Assembly: GCA_020002265.1 (NCBI GenBank)
Contig: CP048228.1
Span: 62,001 to 126,000 of the forward strand
Reading direction: 5' to 3'
DNA: 64,000 nucleotides
From: Anaplasmataceae bacterium AB001_6
Lineage (GTDB): Bacteria; Pseudomonadota; Alphaproteobacteria; Rickettsiales; Anaplasmataceae
In this document: positions 1 to 7,965 of the stretch, piece after piece
Layout of the letters: each line of letters begins with the position of its first letter
How positions within the stretch are numbered: position 1 is the first letter of the stretch
Position numbers and translations under genes: made by a program
The notes under the pieces: model-generated
What the model was told of the DNA's origin: nothing
Seen by the model: the letters and a program-made list of their open reading frames with translations, nothing else
Database searches by the model: none

Positions 1-693
1 TAATTCGGCAAAAGGAATACTTCTAGAATAGCTTTTTATATCATCTGAGCAAAATACATCTAACGCTGGAAGAAGATTATTTTTAACCCAAAAATTTGTT
101 TTGAGGAAAATTTTATCCAATTCTAATATTGGAATAGAACTCTCATTAGATATTTCTTTGGATGATGCATATATTTCAAAATATCTAGCAAATAATTCTG
201 AGATAAAGTCTTTTTTTTTGTAGTTCTTTAATTCATCTATCATGAGGCCTTTCAATTTATTTTTTAGAATAATATTTGTAATATTAGAAGATTGTAAATC
301 ACTCATAATTGCTTGAAAAAAATCATCTTCTATTGGAACACGCAATTGTTTTTCTACAGCATGAGCAAGTTCATGCATAACAACATGAGAAGTTATACTC
401 TTTATATAAACTACACTTTTCTTAGTAAATATATCTTTCACCCTTACAAGTTGATTTGTAAAATTGCCCTTTTCTGGTATTTGGTAGTGTTCAAAAGTAT
501 GGCACAACCCTAAATAGTCATCAATTTTTTTAAAATCAGATAAAACTATATTGATCCTTTTTATCTGACAAAGAGTAAGTATAAAATTTAAAAAAATCCT
601 GAATTTTTCAAAAGAGTAAGTTCTTTTGAATATGTATATTAGCTTTTCTTTTCCTATTCCTTCGGTAACATTAGAAATAACTTCTCTTATCAT
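1..693 (-). CDS. Putative zinc metallopeptidase-like protein, truncated by window edge
   Basis: A minus-strand frame is open from an ATG at 691-693 to the left edge of the window, giving 231 codons without a stop, so the C terminus is missing. Around residue 107 the translation reads VVMHELAHAVEK, an HExxH zinc-binding motif, and about 60 residues later ISELFARYFEIYAS, where the glutamate could be the third zinc ligand as in gluzincin-type peptidases. No signal peptide is obvious. It is divergent from the TSUP gene, with only 67 bp between the two starts. The family is not recognised. The metallopeptidase call rests only on the motif and its spacing; it could be a degenerate or non-catalytic relative. 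Confidence 0.6.
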   Translation of the reverse strand, partial: MIREVISNVTEGIGKEKLIYIFKRTYSFEKFRIFLNFILTLCQIKRINIVLSDFKKIDDYLGLCHTFEHYQIPEKGNFTNQLVRVKDIFTKKSVVYIKSITSHVVMHELAHAVEKQLRVPIEDDFFQAIMSDLQSSNITNIILKNKLKGLMIDELKNYKKKDFISELFARYFEIYASSKEISNESSIPILELDKIFLKTNFWVKNNLLPALDVFCSDDIKSYSRSIPFAEL

Positions 694-760
694 TAAACAA
701 AATGATTTATAAAAAAGACAAATATAACATCCGTAATATTTTAAAATACTAAATAAATAT

Positions 761-1654
761 ATGCTAATTAATTTTCCAATATCTAATTTTACTGCCAATC
801 CATTAGAAATACTTCTTCTTGGTCTTATACAAGGATTAATGACAATAATATTTGGTATAGGTGGAAATTTTATAATAATCCCAATAATGATGATAAAAGA
901 TATAGAACCAATGTTTGCTATCAGTAGCTCCATGCTTTCTCTTGTTTGTAGTTTTACTTCATCATATATAAGAAATAGAAGAGAAAAAAGGATCATATAC
1001 GAAGTTGGATGCAATGTTTTAATTGGCTCTATTTTGGGTTCAATGATAGGAACAGGATTGATATTTACATTTGCTAAGCACGATTTTTTATCTGATTTTA
1101 TAAAATTAGTTTATGTATTTATATTATGCTTTTCTGGATTGATAATGCTAAAAGATAGCATCCTAGAAATAAGGGGGTTTAAAAAAAACAAAAATAACGC
1201 TTTATATAAAATGATCAACAGCTTTCCTATAAAAAAAACCTTCAAGTTCAGTAAGAATGAAAATAGTGTAGTTGGAATAATATTAATAGGATTGATAACA
1301 GGTTTTGTTATATCTGTGACAGGAATAGGAGGAGCTTTAATTTTAATACCATTTTTAGCATATGGATTAAATATGAATATAAAAAACGCAATAGGGACGT
1401 CCAGTTTTCAGTCTCTTTTTATACAATCTTTTGTAGTATTATTGCACTGTTATTTGTTGCATACAGTAGATATAATTCTATCTTTTTTTCTTATGTTAGG
1501 TTCTGTTACAGGAGTTTTAATTGGTTCAACAATAGAAATAAAAATATCTCCAAAATATTTAAAGCTATCTTTATCAATAATAACTATTATAGTTTTCATA
1601 AATTTTTTATTTGACTCATTTTTATTAAACCAAATTAAGTATGAAATTATATAA
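761..1654 (+). CDS. TSUP (TauE/SafE) family membrane transporter
   Basis: This 297-residue, very hydrophobic protein has about eight predicted membrane segments. It contains the internal duplication typical of TSUP permeases, with glycine-rich segments in each half (FGIGGNFIIIPIM near residue 30 and SVTGIGGALILIPFLAYG near residue 185). The family exports sulfite, sulfoacetate or other organosulfur anions across the inner membrane; the substrate here cannot be told from sequence. Its last codons overlap the start of the next gene (TIGR02186-like), a pairing common in alphaproteobacteria. Together these suggest a two-gene functional unit. Start chosen as the first ATG before the hydrophobic N terminus. 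Confidence 0.85.
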   Translation: MLINFPISNFTANPLEILLLGLIQGLMTIIFGIGGNFIIIPIMMIKDIEPMFAISSSMLSLVCSFTSSYIRNRREKRIIYEVGCNVLIGSILGSMIGTGLIFTFAKHDFLSDFIKLVYVFILCFSGLIMLKDSILEIRGFKKNKNNALYKMINSFPIKKTFKFSKNENSVVGIILIGLITGFVISVTGIGGALILIPFLAYGLNMNIKNAIGTSSFQSLFIQSFVVLLHCYLLHTVDIILSFFLMLGSVTGVLIGSTIEIKISPKYLKLSLSIITIIVFINFLFDSFLLNQIKYEII

Positions 1655-2318
1655 AATATTGGCAACTATATTCGTATTTAACTTGTTTTTATCCTCAATT
1701 GCATCTGCAGAAGGAAAAGTAATTCTAGAAAAAAGTATTTTTAGCTCCAATTTATCAAAAAGAGAGGATATATTAAAAAAAATAAAAGAGAAAAATGATT
1801 TAGATTTCATTTTAATTCTTCACGATACAAAAGAAAACAGAACAGTTAAAAAAACCGAAGGAATACTTTTCAATAAAAAAATATCGACTCACGATGTAAA
1901 AAAGTTCAACTATCTGAAGATATACAGCAATAAGAATTTTTCATTTGATTTAAAAGAAAAGGCAAAATTAAAAAAATTTTACGATGAATTTAAATCAAGG
2001 AATGAATATGAATCTTTCTTTATAAAAAATAAAGTAAAGAAAGGACACTATAATATAAAAAAGATCAATGTTGAAGAATGTGAAAAAGATATATTAGGTT
2101 CTAAAATAAGAAGTGGAACATATGAAATAGAAATATATTATATTTCTGATAAAGAAGAAATTATAAAAGAAGAAAAAATATTATTTGAAGTCAAAGATGA
2201 GTTATTAACAAAAAAAATCCTCTTATTAAGTAAAGATTACCCATCAATTTACTATGTATTATGTATTTTTACTGCTGTTTCCTTAGCTTTTTTATTTAGT
2301 TTGCGAAAAAAGAAATGA
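1641..2318 (+). CDS. TIGR02186-type conserved membrane-anchored protein
   Basis: A 225-residue protein with an N-terminal signal peptide (hydrophobic residues 6-22, cleavage likely after ASA), a lysine-rich extracytoplasmic middle and one C-terminal membrane segment (about residues 203-221) followed by a basic tail RKKK. This architecture, and its position directly after and overlapping a TSUP permease, match the alphaproteobacterial family TIGR02186 (Alph_Pro_TM), which accompanies TauE/SafE transporters. Its biochemical role is unknown; association with the upstream transporter is inferred from conserved neighbourhood. It overlaps the TSUP gene by 14 bp and dapE by 4 bp, so translational coupling is likely. 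Confidence 0.65.
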   Translation: MKLYKILATIFVFNLFLSSIASAEGKVILEKSIFSSNLSKREDILKKIKEKNDLDFILILHDTKENRTVKKTEGILFNKKISTHDVKKFNYLKIYSNKNFSFDLKEKAKLKKFYDEFKSRNEYESFFIKNKVKKGHYNIKKINVEECEKDILGSKIRSGTYEIEIYYISDKEEIIKEEKILFEVKDELLTKKILLLSKDYPSIYYVLCIFTAVSLAFLFSLRKKK

Positions 2319-3430
2319 ACGTAGATCTCCTAAAATATTTAATAGATCTAAAAACTTTATCCCCTGACAGCTCAGATAGCATTTTAAATTTAATACCTAT
2401 CTTAGAAAACATGAATTTTAAGGTAACAGTTATAGAAAAGAATAATTTCAAGAATCTATATTGTGTTATCAACGAAGGTAAAAGTAAAAATCTATGTTTT
2501 GCAGGACATATGGATGTTGTTGACCCAATAGATCAGAATAAATGGAAAAATAAAAATCCATTTCTTTTGCATATTGAGAAAAATATATGTTACGGAAGAG
2601 GTGTTGTTGATATGAAAGGTTCTATCTTTTGTTTTTTAGAAGCAGTAAAAAAAACTAATATAAAAGATAAAACCATCAGCATTATCTTGACCTCTGATGA
2701 AGAAACTAACAGTAAAAATGGTATGCCCATAGTAATAGAATGGTTAAAAGAGAAAAAAAAGATTATAGATCTATGCTTGGTAGGTGAACCAACTAGCGAA
2801 AATTATCTGGGCGATGTAATAAAAACAGGTAGAAGAGGATCTATAACATTTAAAATACGCATAATAGGAAAGGCAGGACACGTTGCATACCAGAAAAAAT
2901 GTATAAACCCTGTAAATGTGCTAGATGAACTGATATCCAAAATAAAGAAATATAAAATAGACGATGGAAACGATTTTTTTGAACCTTCAAATTGTGAAAT
3001 AGTAGGAATAAAAAGCAATACAAATATAGAAAATATAATTCCCGAGACAATAGATATTATTTCCAATATAAGGTTCAATAATGTAAATAAAAGCTCCTAT
3101 ATAGTAAAAAAAATAGAAGAAATTATATTATCAATATCTGATAAAATGAAATTGGAATATAACATAGAAGTACGTTCTGAGCCCTTTGTTTCAAAAATAA
3201 AAAAAGAAACTATAGAATTAATAAAAAATTGCATAAAAAAAACCACTCAAAGAGATGTCAAAATAATAAATAATGGCGGCACATCAGATGCTAGATTTAT
3301 TAAAAATTATGCTCCAGTAATAGAAATAGGACTACATAACGAAAGCGCACATAAAATAGATGAAAATTGCAAAATAAAAGATTTAGAAGATTTAATAGAC
3401 ATCTATTCTAATATAATCGAATCGATATAA
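2315..3430 (+). CDS. dapE: Succinyl-diaminopimelate desuccinylase
   Basis: DapE removes succinate from N-succinyl-LL-2,6-diaminopimelate in the lysine/meso-DAP pathway that feeds peptidoglycan. The 371-residue length is normal for the M20 peptidase family. Metal-ligand motifs are visible in order: FAGHMDVVDP (near 64), GRGVVDMKG (near 98), SDEETNSKNG (near 131, catalytic Glu) and GEPTSE (near 158), with a C-terminal His in ESAHKID. Its ATG overlaps the stop of the upstream gene (ATGA), so it probably ends a three-gene + strand unit that abuts the candidate origin. Other M20 deacylases such as ArgE are possible, but the motif set and the alphaproteobacterial context favour DapE. Confidence 0.9.
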   Translation: MNVDLLKYLIDLKTLSPDSSDSILNLIPILENMNFKVTVIEKNNFKNLYCVINEGKSKNLCFAGHMDVVDPIDQNKWKNKNPFLLHIEKNICYGRGVVDMKGSIFCFLEAVKKTNIKDKTISIILTSDEETNSKNGMPIVIEWLKEKKKIIDLCLVGEPTSENYLGDVIKTGRRGSITFKIRIIGKAGHVAYQKKCINPVNVLDELISKIKKYKIDDGNDFFEPSNCEIVGIKSNTNIENIIPETIDIISNIRFNNVNKSSYIVKKIEEIILSISDKMKLEYNIEVRSEPFVSKIKKETIELIKNCIKKTTQRDVKIINNGGTSDARFIKNYAPVIEIGLHNESAHKIDENCKIKDLEDLIDIYSNIIESI

Positions 3431-3780
3431 CTCCCTCTAAACATTGTTTATATAATGTTAAAAAAAATGTTCATATATTACGATAAAACGTTTTTTTTTT
3501 ATTTATTCAACATAATCCACAATTTTAATAACATGTAAGTATTATTTTTCTTATATGTTAATAATATTTATTTTACACATAGTATTTTTTATTTTGATAA
3601 CAATTTAAAAATGAAAAACAAATGGTAAAATCTGAAAAAATCACATGTATTATATTTTATCAACATATTTTATCAACAATGTTTATAATGTGGATAATTT
3701 ATTGATAACTTGTTTTCAACAGTGATAATAAATAATAATAATAAAGATTTATTTATATAAATAAGAAATATTATTTATTC
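3431..3780. other. oriC: Candidate chromosomal replication origin (oriC) between dapE and hemE
   Basis: This 350-bp gap encodes no credible protein and is extremely AT-rich. It holds a perfect DnaA box TGTGGATAA (reverse orientation of TTATCCACA) at 3689-3697. One-mismatch boxes TTATCAACA lie at 3657-3665 and 3670-3678, and TAATCCACA at 3513-3521, with a two-mismatch box at 3700-3708. A/T-only stretches at both ends could serve as unwinding elements. In Caulobacter and in Rickettsiales the origin is known to lie next to hemE, which begins immediately downstream here. No TTAA-N7-TTAA full CtrA site was found in the gap. A leader or promoter region for hemE is an alternative or additional role. 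Confidence 0.65.
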
Positions 3781-4794
3781 ATGAAAAAAACTTATTTAGA
3801 AAGAGCAATTAATTTTGAATCAAAAAAGCTATATTGCTGGATTATGCGACAAGCAGGAAGATATCTACCAGAGTATAGAGAACTATATCAAAATAACGGG
3901 TGTAAATTTTTCAATTTATGTGAAAATGCTAATCTAGCACATGAAATAACAATGCAACCTATTGAAAGATTCAATTTTGATGCTGCAATTATATTTTCTG
4001 ATATATTGGTTATACCTAAATATCTAGGATGTAACATAAATTTTGAAAACAAGAATAATCCTACAGTAACAACTATACAATCTGTAGAAGATATAAAAAA
4101 TCATCCAAGTGATTTGATGAACTTGAAACATACAATAGATGCTATATCTTTGACGAGGAAAAAACTTGATAATGAGAAATCTTTGATAGGTTTTGCAGGC
4201 TCTCCATGGACAGTGGCGTATTATATGATAGAAGGTTTTGGTAGTTCAAAATTTTCTAAAATAAAACATTTTGCTAGTAAAAAAAGAAAAGAATTTGAAA
4301 AAATTTTGGATATTATTACTGATGTAACAATAATGTATCTACAAGAACAAATCAAAGCTGGTGTTAATTTAGTACAATTGTTTGATAGCCTTTCAGGTTG
4401 TTTATCCAGTGAAGATTTCTATTCTTTTGTTATAAAACCTACAAAAAAAATTGTTAGTAGTTTAAATTGTAAAGTAATAGGATTTCCAAAAGATGCAGGA
4501 ACAAACTATATTGATTATGCAAAGTTAAGTGGCGTAGATTGTGTAGGCTTTGATTATTCTGTATCTCCTAAGTGGATAAAAGATAATATAGAAGGAATTG
4601 TTGCTATACAAGGTAATTTAGATCCTTATTTACTTTGCTATGACATAGATAATGCTCTAAAATCAACAGAATATATAATTGATATTCTATATGGTAGAAG
4701 CCCTTTTATCTTTAATCTGGGACACGGTATTTTAAAAGATACTCCTATAGATAATGTTAGTAGATTATTAACTAAAATAAGAGGATACTTATAA
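3781..4794 (+). CDS. hemE: Uroporphyrinogen decarboxylase
   Basis: HemE converts uroporphyrinogen III to coproporphyrinogen III in haem synthesis in the cytosol. The 337-residue length is typical. Family signatures are present: WIMRQAGRYLPEYRE near residue 20 (substrate-binding Arg), the Asp of FSDILVIP near 75, GFAGSPWT near 140 and the C-terminal FNLGHGILKDTP (substrate-interacting His). The gene starts directly after the DnaA-box region and reads into the small Mrp antiporter genes with a 5-bp gap, so it may head that transcript. hemB lies 1.8 kb downstream, placing two haem genes around the antiporter cluster. Confidence 0.95.
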   Translation: MKKTYLERAINFESKKLYCWIMRQAGRYLPEYRELYQNNGCKFFNLCENANLAHEITMQPIERFNFDAAIIFSDILVIPKYLGCNINFENKNNPTVTTIQSVEDIKNHPSDLMNLKHTIDAISLTRKKLDNEKSLIGFAGSPWTVAYYMIEGFGSSKFSKIKHFASKKRKEFEKILDIITDVTIMYLQEQIKAGVNLVQLFDSLSGCLSSEDFYSFVIKPTKKIVSSLNCKVIGFPKDAGTNYIDYAKLSGVDCVGFDYSVSPKWIKDNIEGIVAIQGNLDPYLLCYDIDNALKSTEYIIDILYGRSPFIFNLGHGILKDTPIDNVSRLLTKIRGYL

Positions 4795-4799
4795 AAAAA

Positions 4800-5066
4800 A
4801 TGTATAATATGGAATTTTTTTATACTATCATACTTGCCCTTTTCTTTTTTAATATCGCTTGTATATTGGTGAATTTTCTTATAGAAAAGGTTTATATTAA
4901 CCAAATAATTATTATTAATTCAGTAAATTCAAGTGTTGTATGTGCAATAATGATATATTCTTCTTATAAAAGTGAAATTTTTTTATTGGATAATATCTTT
5001 ATTTATTCAATTTTTTCGTGGGTTTTGAATCTTGTATTTTTATTTTTTATAGATAAAAAATATTGA
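4800..5066 (+). CDS. mnhF: Mrp/Mnh-type Na+/H+ antiporter subunit F-like
   Basis: An 88-residue protein with three membrane segments matches the size and layout of MrpF/MnhF, a small subunit of the multi-subunit cation/proton antiporter. The central DNIFIYSIFSWVLNLVFLFFI resembles the conserved Asp-containing third helix of MrpF. Sequence similarity is weak, so the identification leans on length, topology and neighbours: an MnhG-like gene follows one base later, then DUF4040, MnhB and MnhC genes. The expected GP-x-x-D motif of MrpF is not evident here, which points to divergence. Confidence 0.6.
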   Translation: MYNMEFFYTIILALFFFNIACILVNFLIEKVYINQIIIINSVNSSVVCAIMIYSSYKSEIFLLDNIFIYSIFSWVLNLVFLFFIDKKY

Positions 5067-5067
5067 T

Positions 5068-5349
5068 ATGTTTTATTTATCTTTATTGTTTATGTTATCT
5101 GGGTTTTTTACTATTTTTTCTTCCACAATAGGAATAATAAGAAGTAAATGTTCATATAACAAAATACACTTTTTATCATTAGGTGATGGTTTAGGGATAC
5201 TGTTATTTTCTGTGGGGATAATTTTAGCCAATTTTAATTTTCATATTATGCTTAAAATATCATTATTTTTGATAATCTATTTTATAGGTAGCACTACCAG
5301 CGGATACATATTAGGAACTATTAAATATAAGTACGATAAATCAAAATGA
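5068..5349 (+). CDS. mnhG: Mrp/Mnh-type Na+/H+ antiporter subunit G
   Basis: A 93-residue protein with three membrane helices. Motifs match MrpG/MnhG: IGIIRSKCSYNKIHFLSLGDGLGILL corresponds to the usual R-x-x-D-x-x-x-R-x-H-x-x-x-x-x-D-x-x-G core, ending in a third helix with the pattern FIGSTTSGYILG. Subunit G is a small, essential membrane part of the seven-subunit antiporter. It starts one base after mnhF and its stop overlaps the start of the next gene by 4 bp, indicating tight operon packing. Confidence 0.75.
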   Translation: MFYLSLLFMLSGFFTIFSSTIGIIRSKCSYNKIHFLSLGDGLGILLFSVGIILANFNFHIMLKISLFLIIYFIGSTTSGYILGTIKYKYDKSK

Positions 5350-5873
5350 ACCAGATTTTTTTATTAATCATATTATTATTAATACTTGTATGTGTTGTTT
5401 CTATTATTTTCATAAATAAAACTCTAAAAATAATTTTAGTAGCTTCGTTTATAAGTTTTTTAGTTGTTTTATACTACATATTTAGCAATTCTCCTGATGT
5501 AGCAATGACAGAAGTTGCAGTTGGATCTGTTATGTCTACCATGGTTCTTTTATTTGGTTATATGTACGATAAAAAGAGTAAAAAAATAAATATTAAAAAA
5601 TTTTATATAATTATTCCTATAACTATTTTGTTTTATATTGTTGTTTTATTTTTTGTATCTTTAAAAATCCCTACATTTGGTAACATATCAAATTATGTTA
5701 ATGGTCATAATTATCAGTATTATTGTGATAATGTTCATGAAAATTTTGGTTTTAATAATATTGCCACCTCTATTTTGGCAGGTTATAGAGGTTTTGATAC
5801 AATGTGTGAAACAATAGTTGTTTTTATTGCTGGTATATCAATTTTTTTAATTTTAAAAGAAGATGAAGAATAA
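5346..5873 (+). CDS. Mrp antiporter DUF4040/MbhE-like subunit (equivalent to MrpA C-terminal part)
   Basis: This 175-residue protein has about five membrane segments. SNSPDVAMTEVAVGSVMSTM (residues 48-67) is the DUF4040 signature, and AGYRGFDTMCETIVVFIAG (from about residue 148) matches the MbhE-like motif that ends long MrpA subunits. It thus corresponds to the C-terminal portion of MrpA (or the separate MbhD-MbhE-like piece) without the large proton-channel domain. Many databases label such Rickettsiales proteins antiporter subunit B. It overlaps mnhG by 4 bp and the next gene by 11 bp. No MrpA N-terminal or MrpD channel gene is found in this window. Confidence 0.75.
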   Translation: MNQIFLLIILLLILVCVVSIIFINKTLKIILVASFISFLVVLYYIFSNSPDVAMTEVAVGSVMSTMVLLFGYMYDKKSKKINIKKFYIIIPITILFYIVVLFFVSLKIPTFGNISNYVNGHNYQYYCDNVHENFGFNNIATSILAGYRGFDTMCETIVVFIAGISIFLILKEDEE

Positions 5874-6288
5874 TTTTATTATTAAAAGCATTTTATTTTT
5901 AATATTTCCTTTAATTATACTTTATGGTTGTTATATTCAGTTTTATGGGGAAGATAGTCCAGGAGGAGGCTTTCAAAGCGGATTAATATTTTCATACGCT
6001 TTTATTTTATATAAATTTGTTTTCTGTGATAATAAGATTATTAAACTTTCGTTTTTTTTAGACATGTCTTTTTGGGGAGTATTTATCTATTTTTGTACTG
6101 GCCTTTATTCAATTTTTTTCGGTGGATATTTCCTAGATTATGAATTTTTTTCCAATAATATTGTAACTTCTAGGCATATAGGAGTTTTTGCCGTTGAATT
6201 AGGAGTTTTTATAACTGTATTTTCTGTGATGGTATCCATTTTTTTGATATTTTATGAACTTTGTATGGTAAAAAAAAGTGATAAGTAA
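5863..6288 (+). CDS. mnhB: Mrp/Mnh-type Na+/H+ antiporter subunit B (MnhB domain)
   Basis: A 141-residue, four-helix membrane protein. The segment GEDSPGGGFQSGLIFSYAFI (residues 30-49) is the diagnostic MnhB motif (SPGGGFQ-G), and TSRHIGVFAVELGVFITVF near residue 105 matches the conserved GVxxxExGV helix. MnhB pairs with the MrpA C-terminal helices in the antiporter. It overlaps both neighbours by 11 bp, so the five antiporter genes are almost certainly co-translated. Confidence 0.85.
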   Translation: MKNNFIIKSILFLIFPLIILYGCYIQFYGEDSPGGGFQSGLIFSYAFILYKFVFCDNKIIKLSFFLDMSFWGVFIYFCTGLYSIFFGGYFLDYEFFSNNIVTSRHIGVFAVELGVFITVFSVMVSIFLIFYELCMVKKSDK

Positions 6289-6574
6289 TATTATTTTCGC
6301 TGTTATATTTTTAATTTTCTCTTTGAGTTTAATCATAATATTTTTTACTAACTCTTTGATAAAAAAGCTTGTTGGTTTAAACATATTACAACTTTCTGCG
6401 ATAATTTTTTATATATCTATTTCTTACATAGATAATAGCTTTTCTCCAATTTATAATGATAATGGCGTTATTTATTCTAACCCTTTACCACATGTTTTAA
6501 TGCTTACTGCAATAGTTGTTGGTGTGGCTACTCTTGCATTAGGTATTTCTATGGCTGTAAAAATAATGAAATAG
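6278..6574 (+). CDS. mnhC: Mrp/Mnh-type Na+/H+ antiporter subunit C (NuoK-like)
   Basis: A 98-residue, three-helix protein. The conserved NuoK/MrpC elements are seen: KKLVGLNILQLSAIIFYISI in helix two and NPLPHVLMLTAIVVGVATLA in helix three, the latter being the near-invariant NPLPQALVLTAIVI motif of MrpC. It closes the antiporter block: only 16 bp separate it from hemB, which has its own good ribosome-binding site. Homologous to the complex I subunit NuoK, but NPLP and the neighbours identify it as MrpC. Confidence 0.9.
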   Translation: MISNIIFAVIFLIFSLSLIIIFFTNSLIKKLVGLNILQLSAIIFYISISYIDNSFSPIYNDNGVIYSNPLPHVLMLTAIVVGVATLALGISMAVKIMK

Positions 6575-6590
6575 TATAAAGGAGTTTTTT

Positions 6591-7556
6591 ATGTATCCTC
6601 GTGTCAGAATGCGTAGAAGAAGATCTAGTGAGTGGGTTAGATCTATTTATTGTGAAAATAATATTTCGATTGATGATTTAATACAGCCCTTATTTGTTAT
6701 AGAAGGAAAAGATAAAATAGAAACCTTTTGTGATGGAATAGAAAGATATTCTATTGATAAGTTATTAGAAAAAGTAAGTGAAATAATATCTTTGGGAATA
6801 AAATCTATTATGATATTCCCTTGCATAGATGAAAAATTAAGAACGTATAATGCTGCTGAAGCTATAAATCCAAGTAATCTGATATGTAGAGCCATAAGAG
6901 AGATAAAGAGCAAATTTGGTAACTCTATAGGCGTTATATCTGATATTGCTCTGGATCCTTATACTATAAGTGGTCACGATGGATTAACAAAGGAAAATGA
7001 TGTTTTAAATGACAAAACTATTGAAGTGTTGTGTAAACAATCATTAATTCAGGCAAGCGCAGGATCTGATATAATATCTCCTTCAGATATGATGGATGGC
7101 CGTATAATGCATATAAGAGACGCTCTAGATAACTGTAATATGCACAATGTATCCATTATGTCTTATGCCGTTAAGTATAACTCTAATTTATATGACCCTT
7201 TCAGAGAAATTATAGGTAGTAAAAGAAAAGAAAAAATAGATAAGAGTAGTTATCAGATGGATTTTAGAAATTCTGACGAAGCTATAGAAGAAATAAAACT
7301 AGACATAAAAGAAGGAGCAGATTTTATTATCGTTAAACCATCTATGTTTTATTGCGATATTATATACAGGGCAAGTAAAGAATTTAATATACCAATAATA
7401 TCTTATCAAGTAAGTGGAGAATACATTATGCTAAAAGATAATTTAAACATGTTAATGGAACAGTTACTTTCACTTAAAAGAGCGGGATCTAGAGCGATAA
7501 TAACCTATGCAGCACATAAAATCGCTCTTCATATTATAGACAGACAGATAATTTAA
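6591..7556 (+). CDS. hemB: Delta-aminolevulinic acid dehydratase (porphobilinogen synthase)
   Basis: HemB condenses two 5-aminolevulinate molecules into porphobilinogen. The 321-residue length is standard. The two active-site lysines are visible: K195 in SYAVKYNS and K249 in IVKPSMFY, with the following YQVSGEYIMLK substrate loop. The region SDIALDPYTISGHDG lacks the cysteine triad of zinc enzymes, so this is a magnesium/non-zinc type as usual in alphaproteobacteria. AAGGAG lies 6 bases before the ATG. It is the last gene of the + strand array begun by hemE and is convergent with the small gene that follows. Confidence 0.95.
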   Translation: MYPRVRMRRRRSSEWVRSIYCENNISIDDLIQPLFVIEGKDKIETFCDGIERYSIDKLLEKVSEIISLGIKSIMIFPCIDEKLRTYNAAEAINPSNLICRAIREIKSKFGNSIGVISDIALDPYTISGHDGLTKENDVLNDKTIEVLCKQSLIQASAGSDIISPSDMMDGRIMHIRDALDNCNMHNVSIMSYAVKYNSNLYDPFREIIGSKRKEKIDKSSYQMDFRNSDEAIEEIKLDIKEGADFIIVKPSMFYCDIIYRASKEFNIPIISYQVSGEYIMLKDNLNMLMEQLLSLKRAGSRAIITYAAHKIALHIIDRQII

Positions 7557-7565
7557 TCTACCATA

Positions 7566-7802
7566 TTACTTACAACATTTTCTTATTTCATCAACTACAA
7601 TATTAAGCTCTTCTTTAATAACTTTTCTAAAATCTGCAATAAGTTTTTCCTGGTAAGATCTGTTTATATCTTCAGCATCGCTCATTATTTTTTTCATGTT
7701 AGGATCATCCATCATTTTTTTGATATCCATATCCTCAATAGTCTTTTTTATAATGTTTTCCATTTCTCTTTCTTCTAGACTTGTTTCTTTATTTTCTACC
7801 AT
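7566..7802 (-). CDS. Small acidic, helical hypothetical protein
   Basis: A 78-residue protein of unknown function, rich in Glu, Lys, Asp and Met. It is predicted to be almost entirely alpha-helical, with heptad-like hydrophobic spacing (IIKKTIEDMDIKKMM and LIADFRKVIKEELNIVVDE), and it ends in CCK. No membrane segment or signal peptide is present. It is convergent with hemB (9 bp between the ends). Codon use and the GAAGG sequence shortly upstream of the ATG support a real gene. I do not recognise the family; it could be a small coiled-coil regulator or chaperone. Confidence 0.55.
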   Translation of the reverse strand: MVENKETSLEEREMENIIKKTIEDMDIKKMMDDPNMKKIMSDAEDINRSYQEKLIADFRKVIKEELNIVVDEIRKCCK

Positions 7803-7879
7803 AAAAAACCTTCAAAAAATTGCATTATAAGAACATTTTATCATTTAAATATTACTAATATCTATATTATATTTTATTT

Positions 7880-7921
7880 ATTGTATATATTGTAATAATT
7901 ATTGTATACATTGTAATAATT
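7880..7921. repeat. Two-copy 21-bp direct repeat in an intergenic region
   Basis: Two adjacent 21-bp units (7880-7900 and 7901-7921), each reading ATTGTATAYATTGTAATAATT with one difference (T or C at the ninth base). They lie between the divergent starts of the 78-aa protein and the ChpT-like gene, about 45 bp before the latter's ATG. Each unit contains two ATTGTA half-sites 9 bp apart, so the pair presents four regularly phased half-sites. A regulatory protein-binding array is possible; simple slippage duplication in AT-rich DNA is the alternative. Confidence 0.6.
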
Positions 7922-7965
7922 TTGTAGACTATAACCTATAAACTATTAAGTTTATTTTTTGTAAA

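Noticed and set aside
313-513. Plus-strand 66-residue open frame
   Set aside because: It lies antisense to the longer minus-strand frame with the HELAH motif; its composition is hydrophobic noise.
3431-3780. Full CtrA binding site in the candidate origin
   Set aside because: The TTAA tetramers at 3458, 3525, 3558 and 3605 are not spaced by seven bases, so no TTAA-N7-TTAA pair exists.
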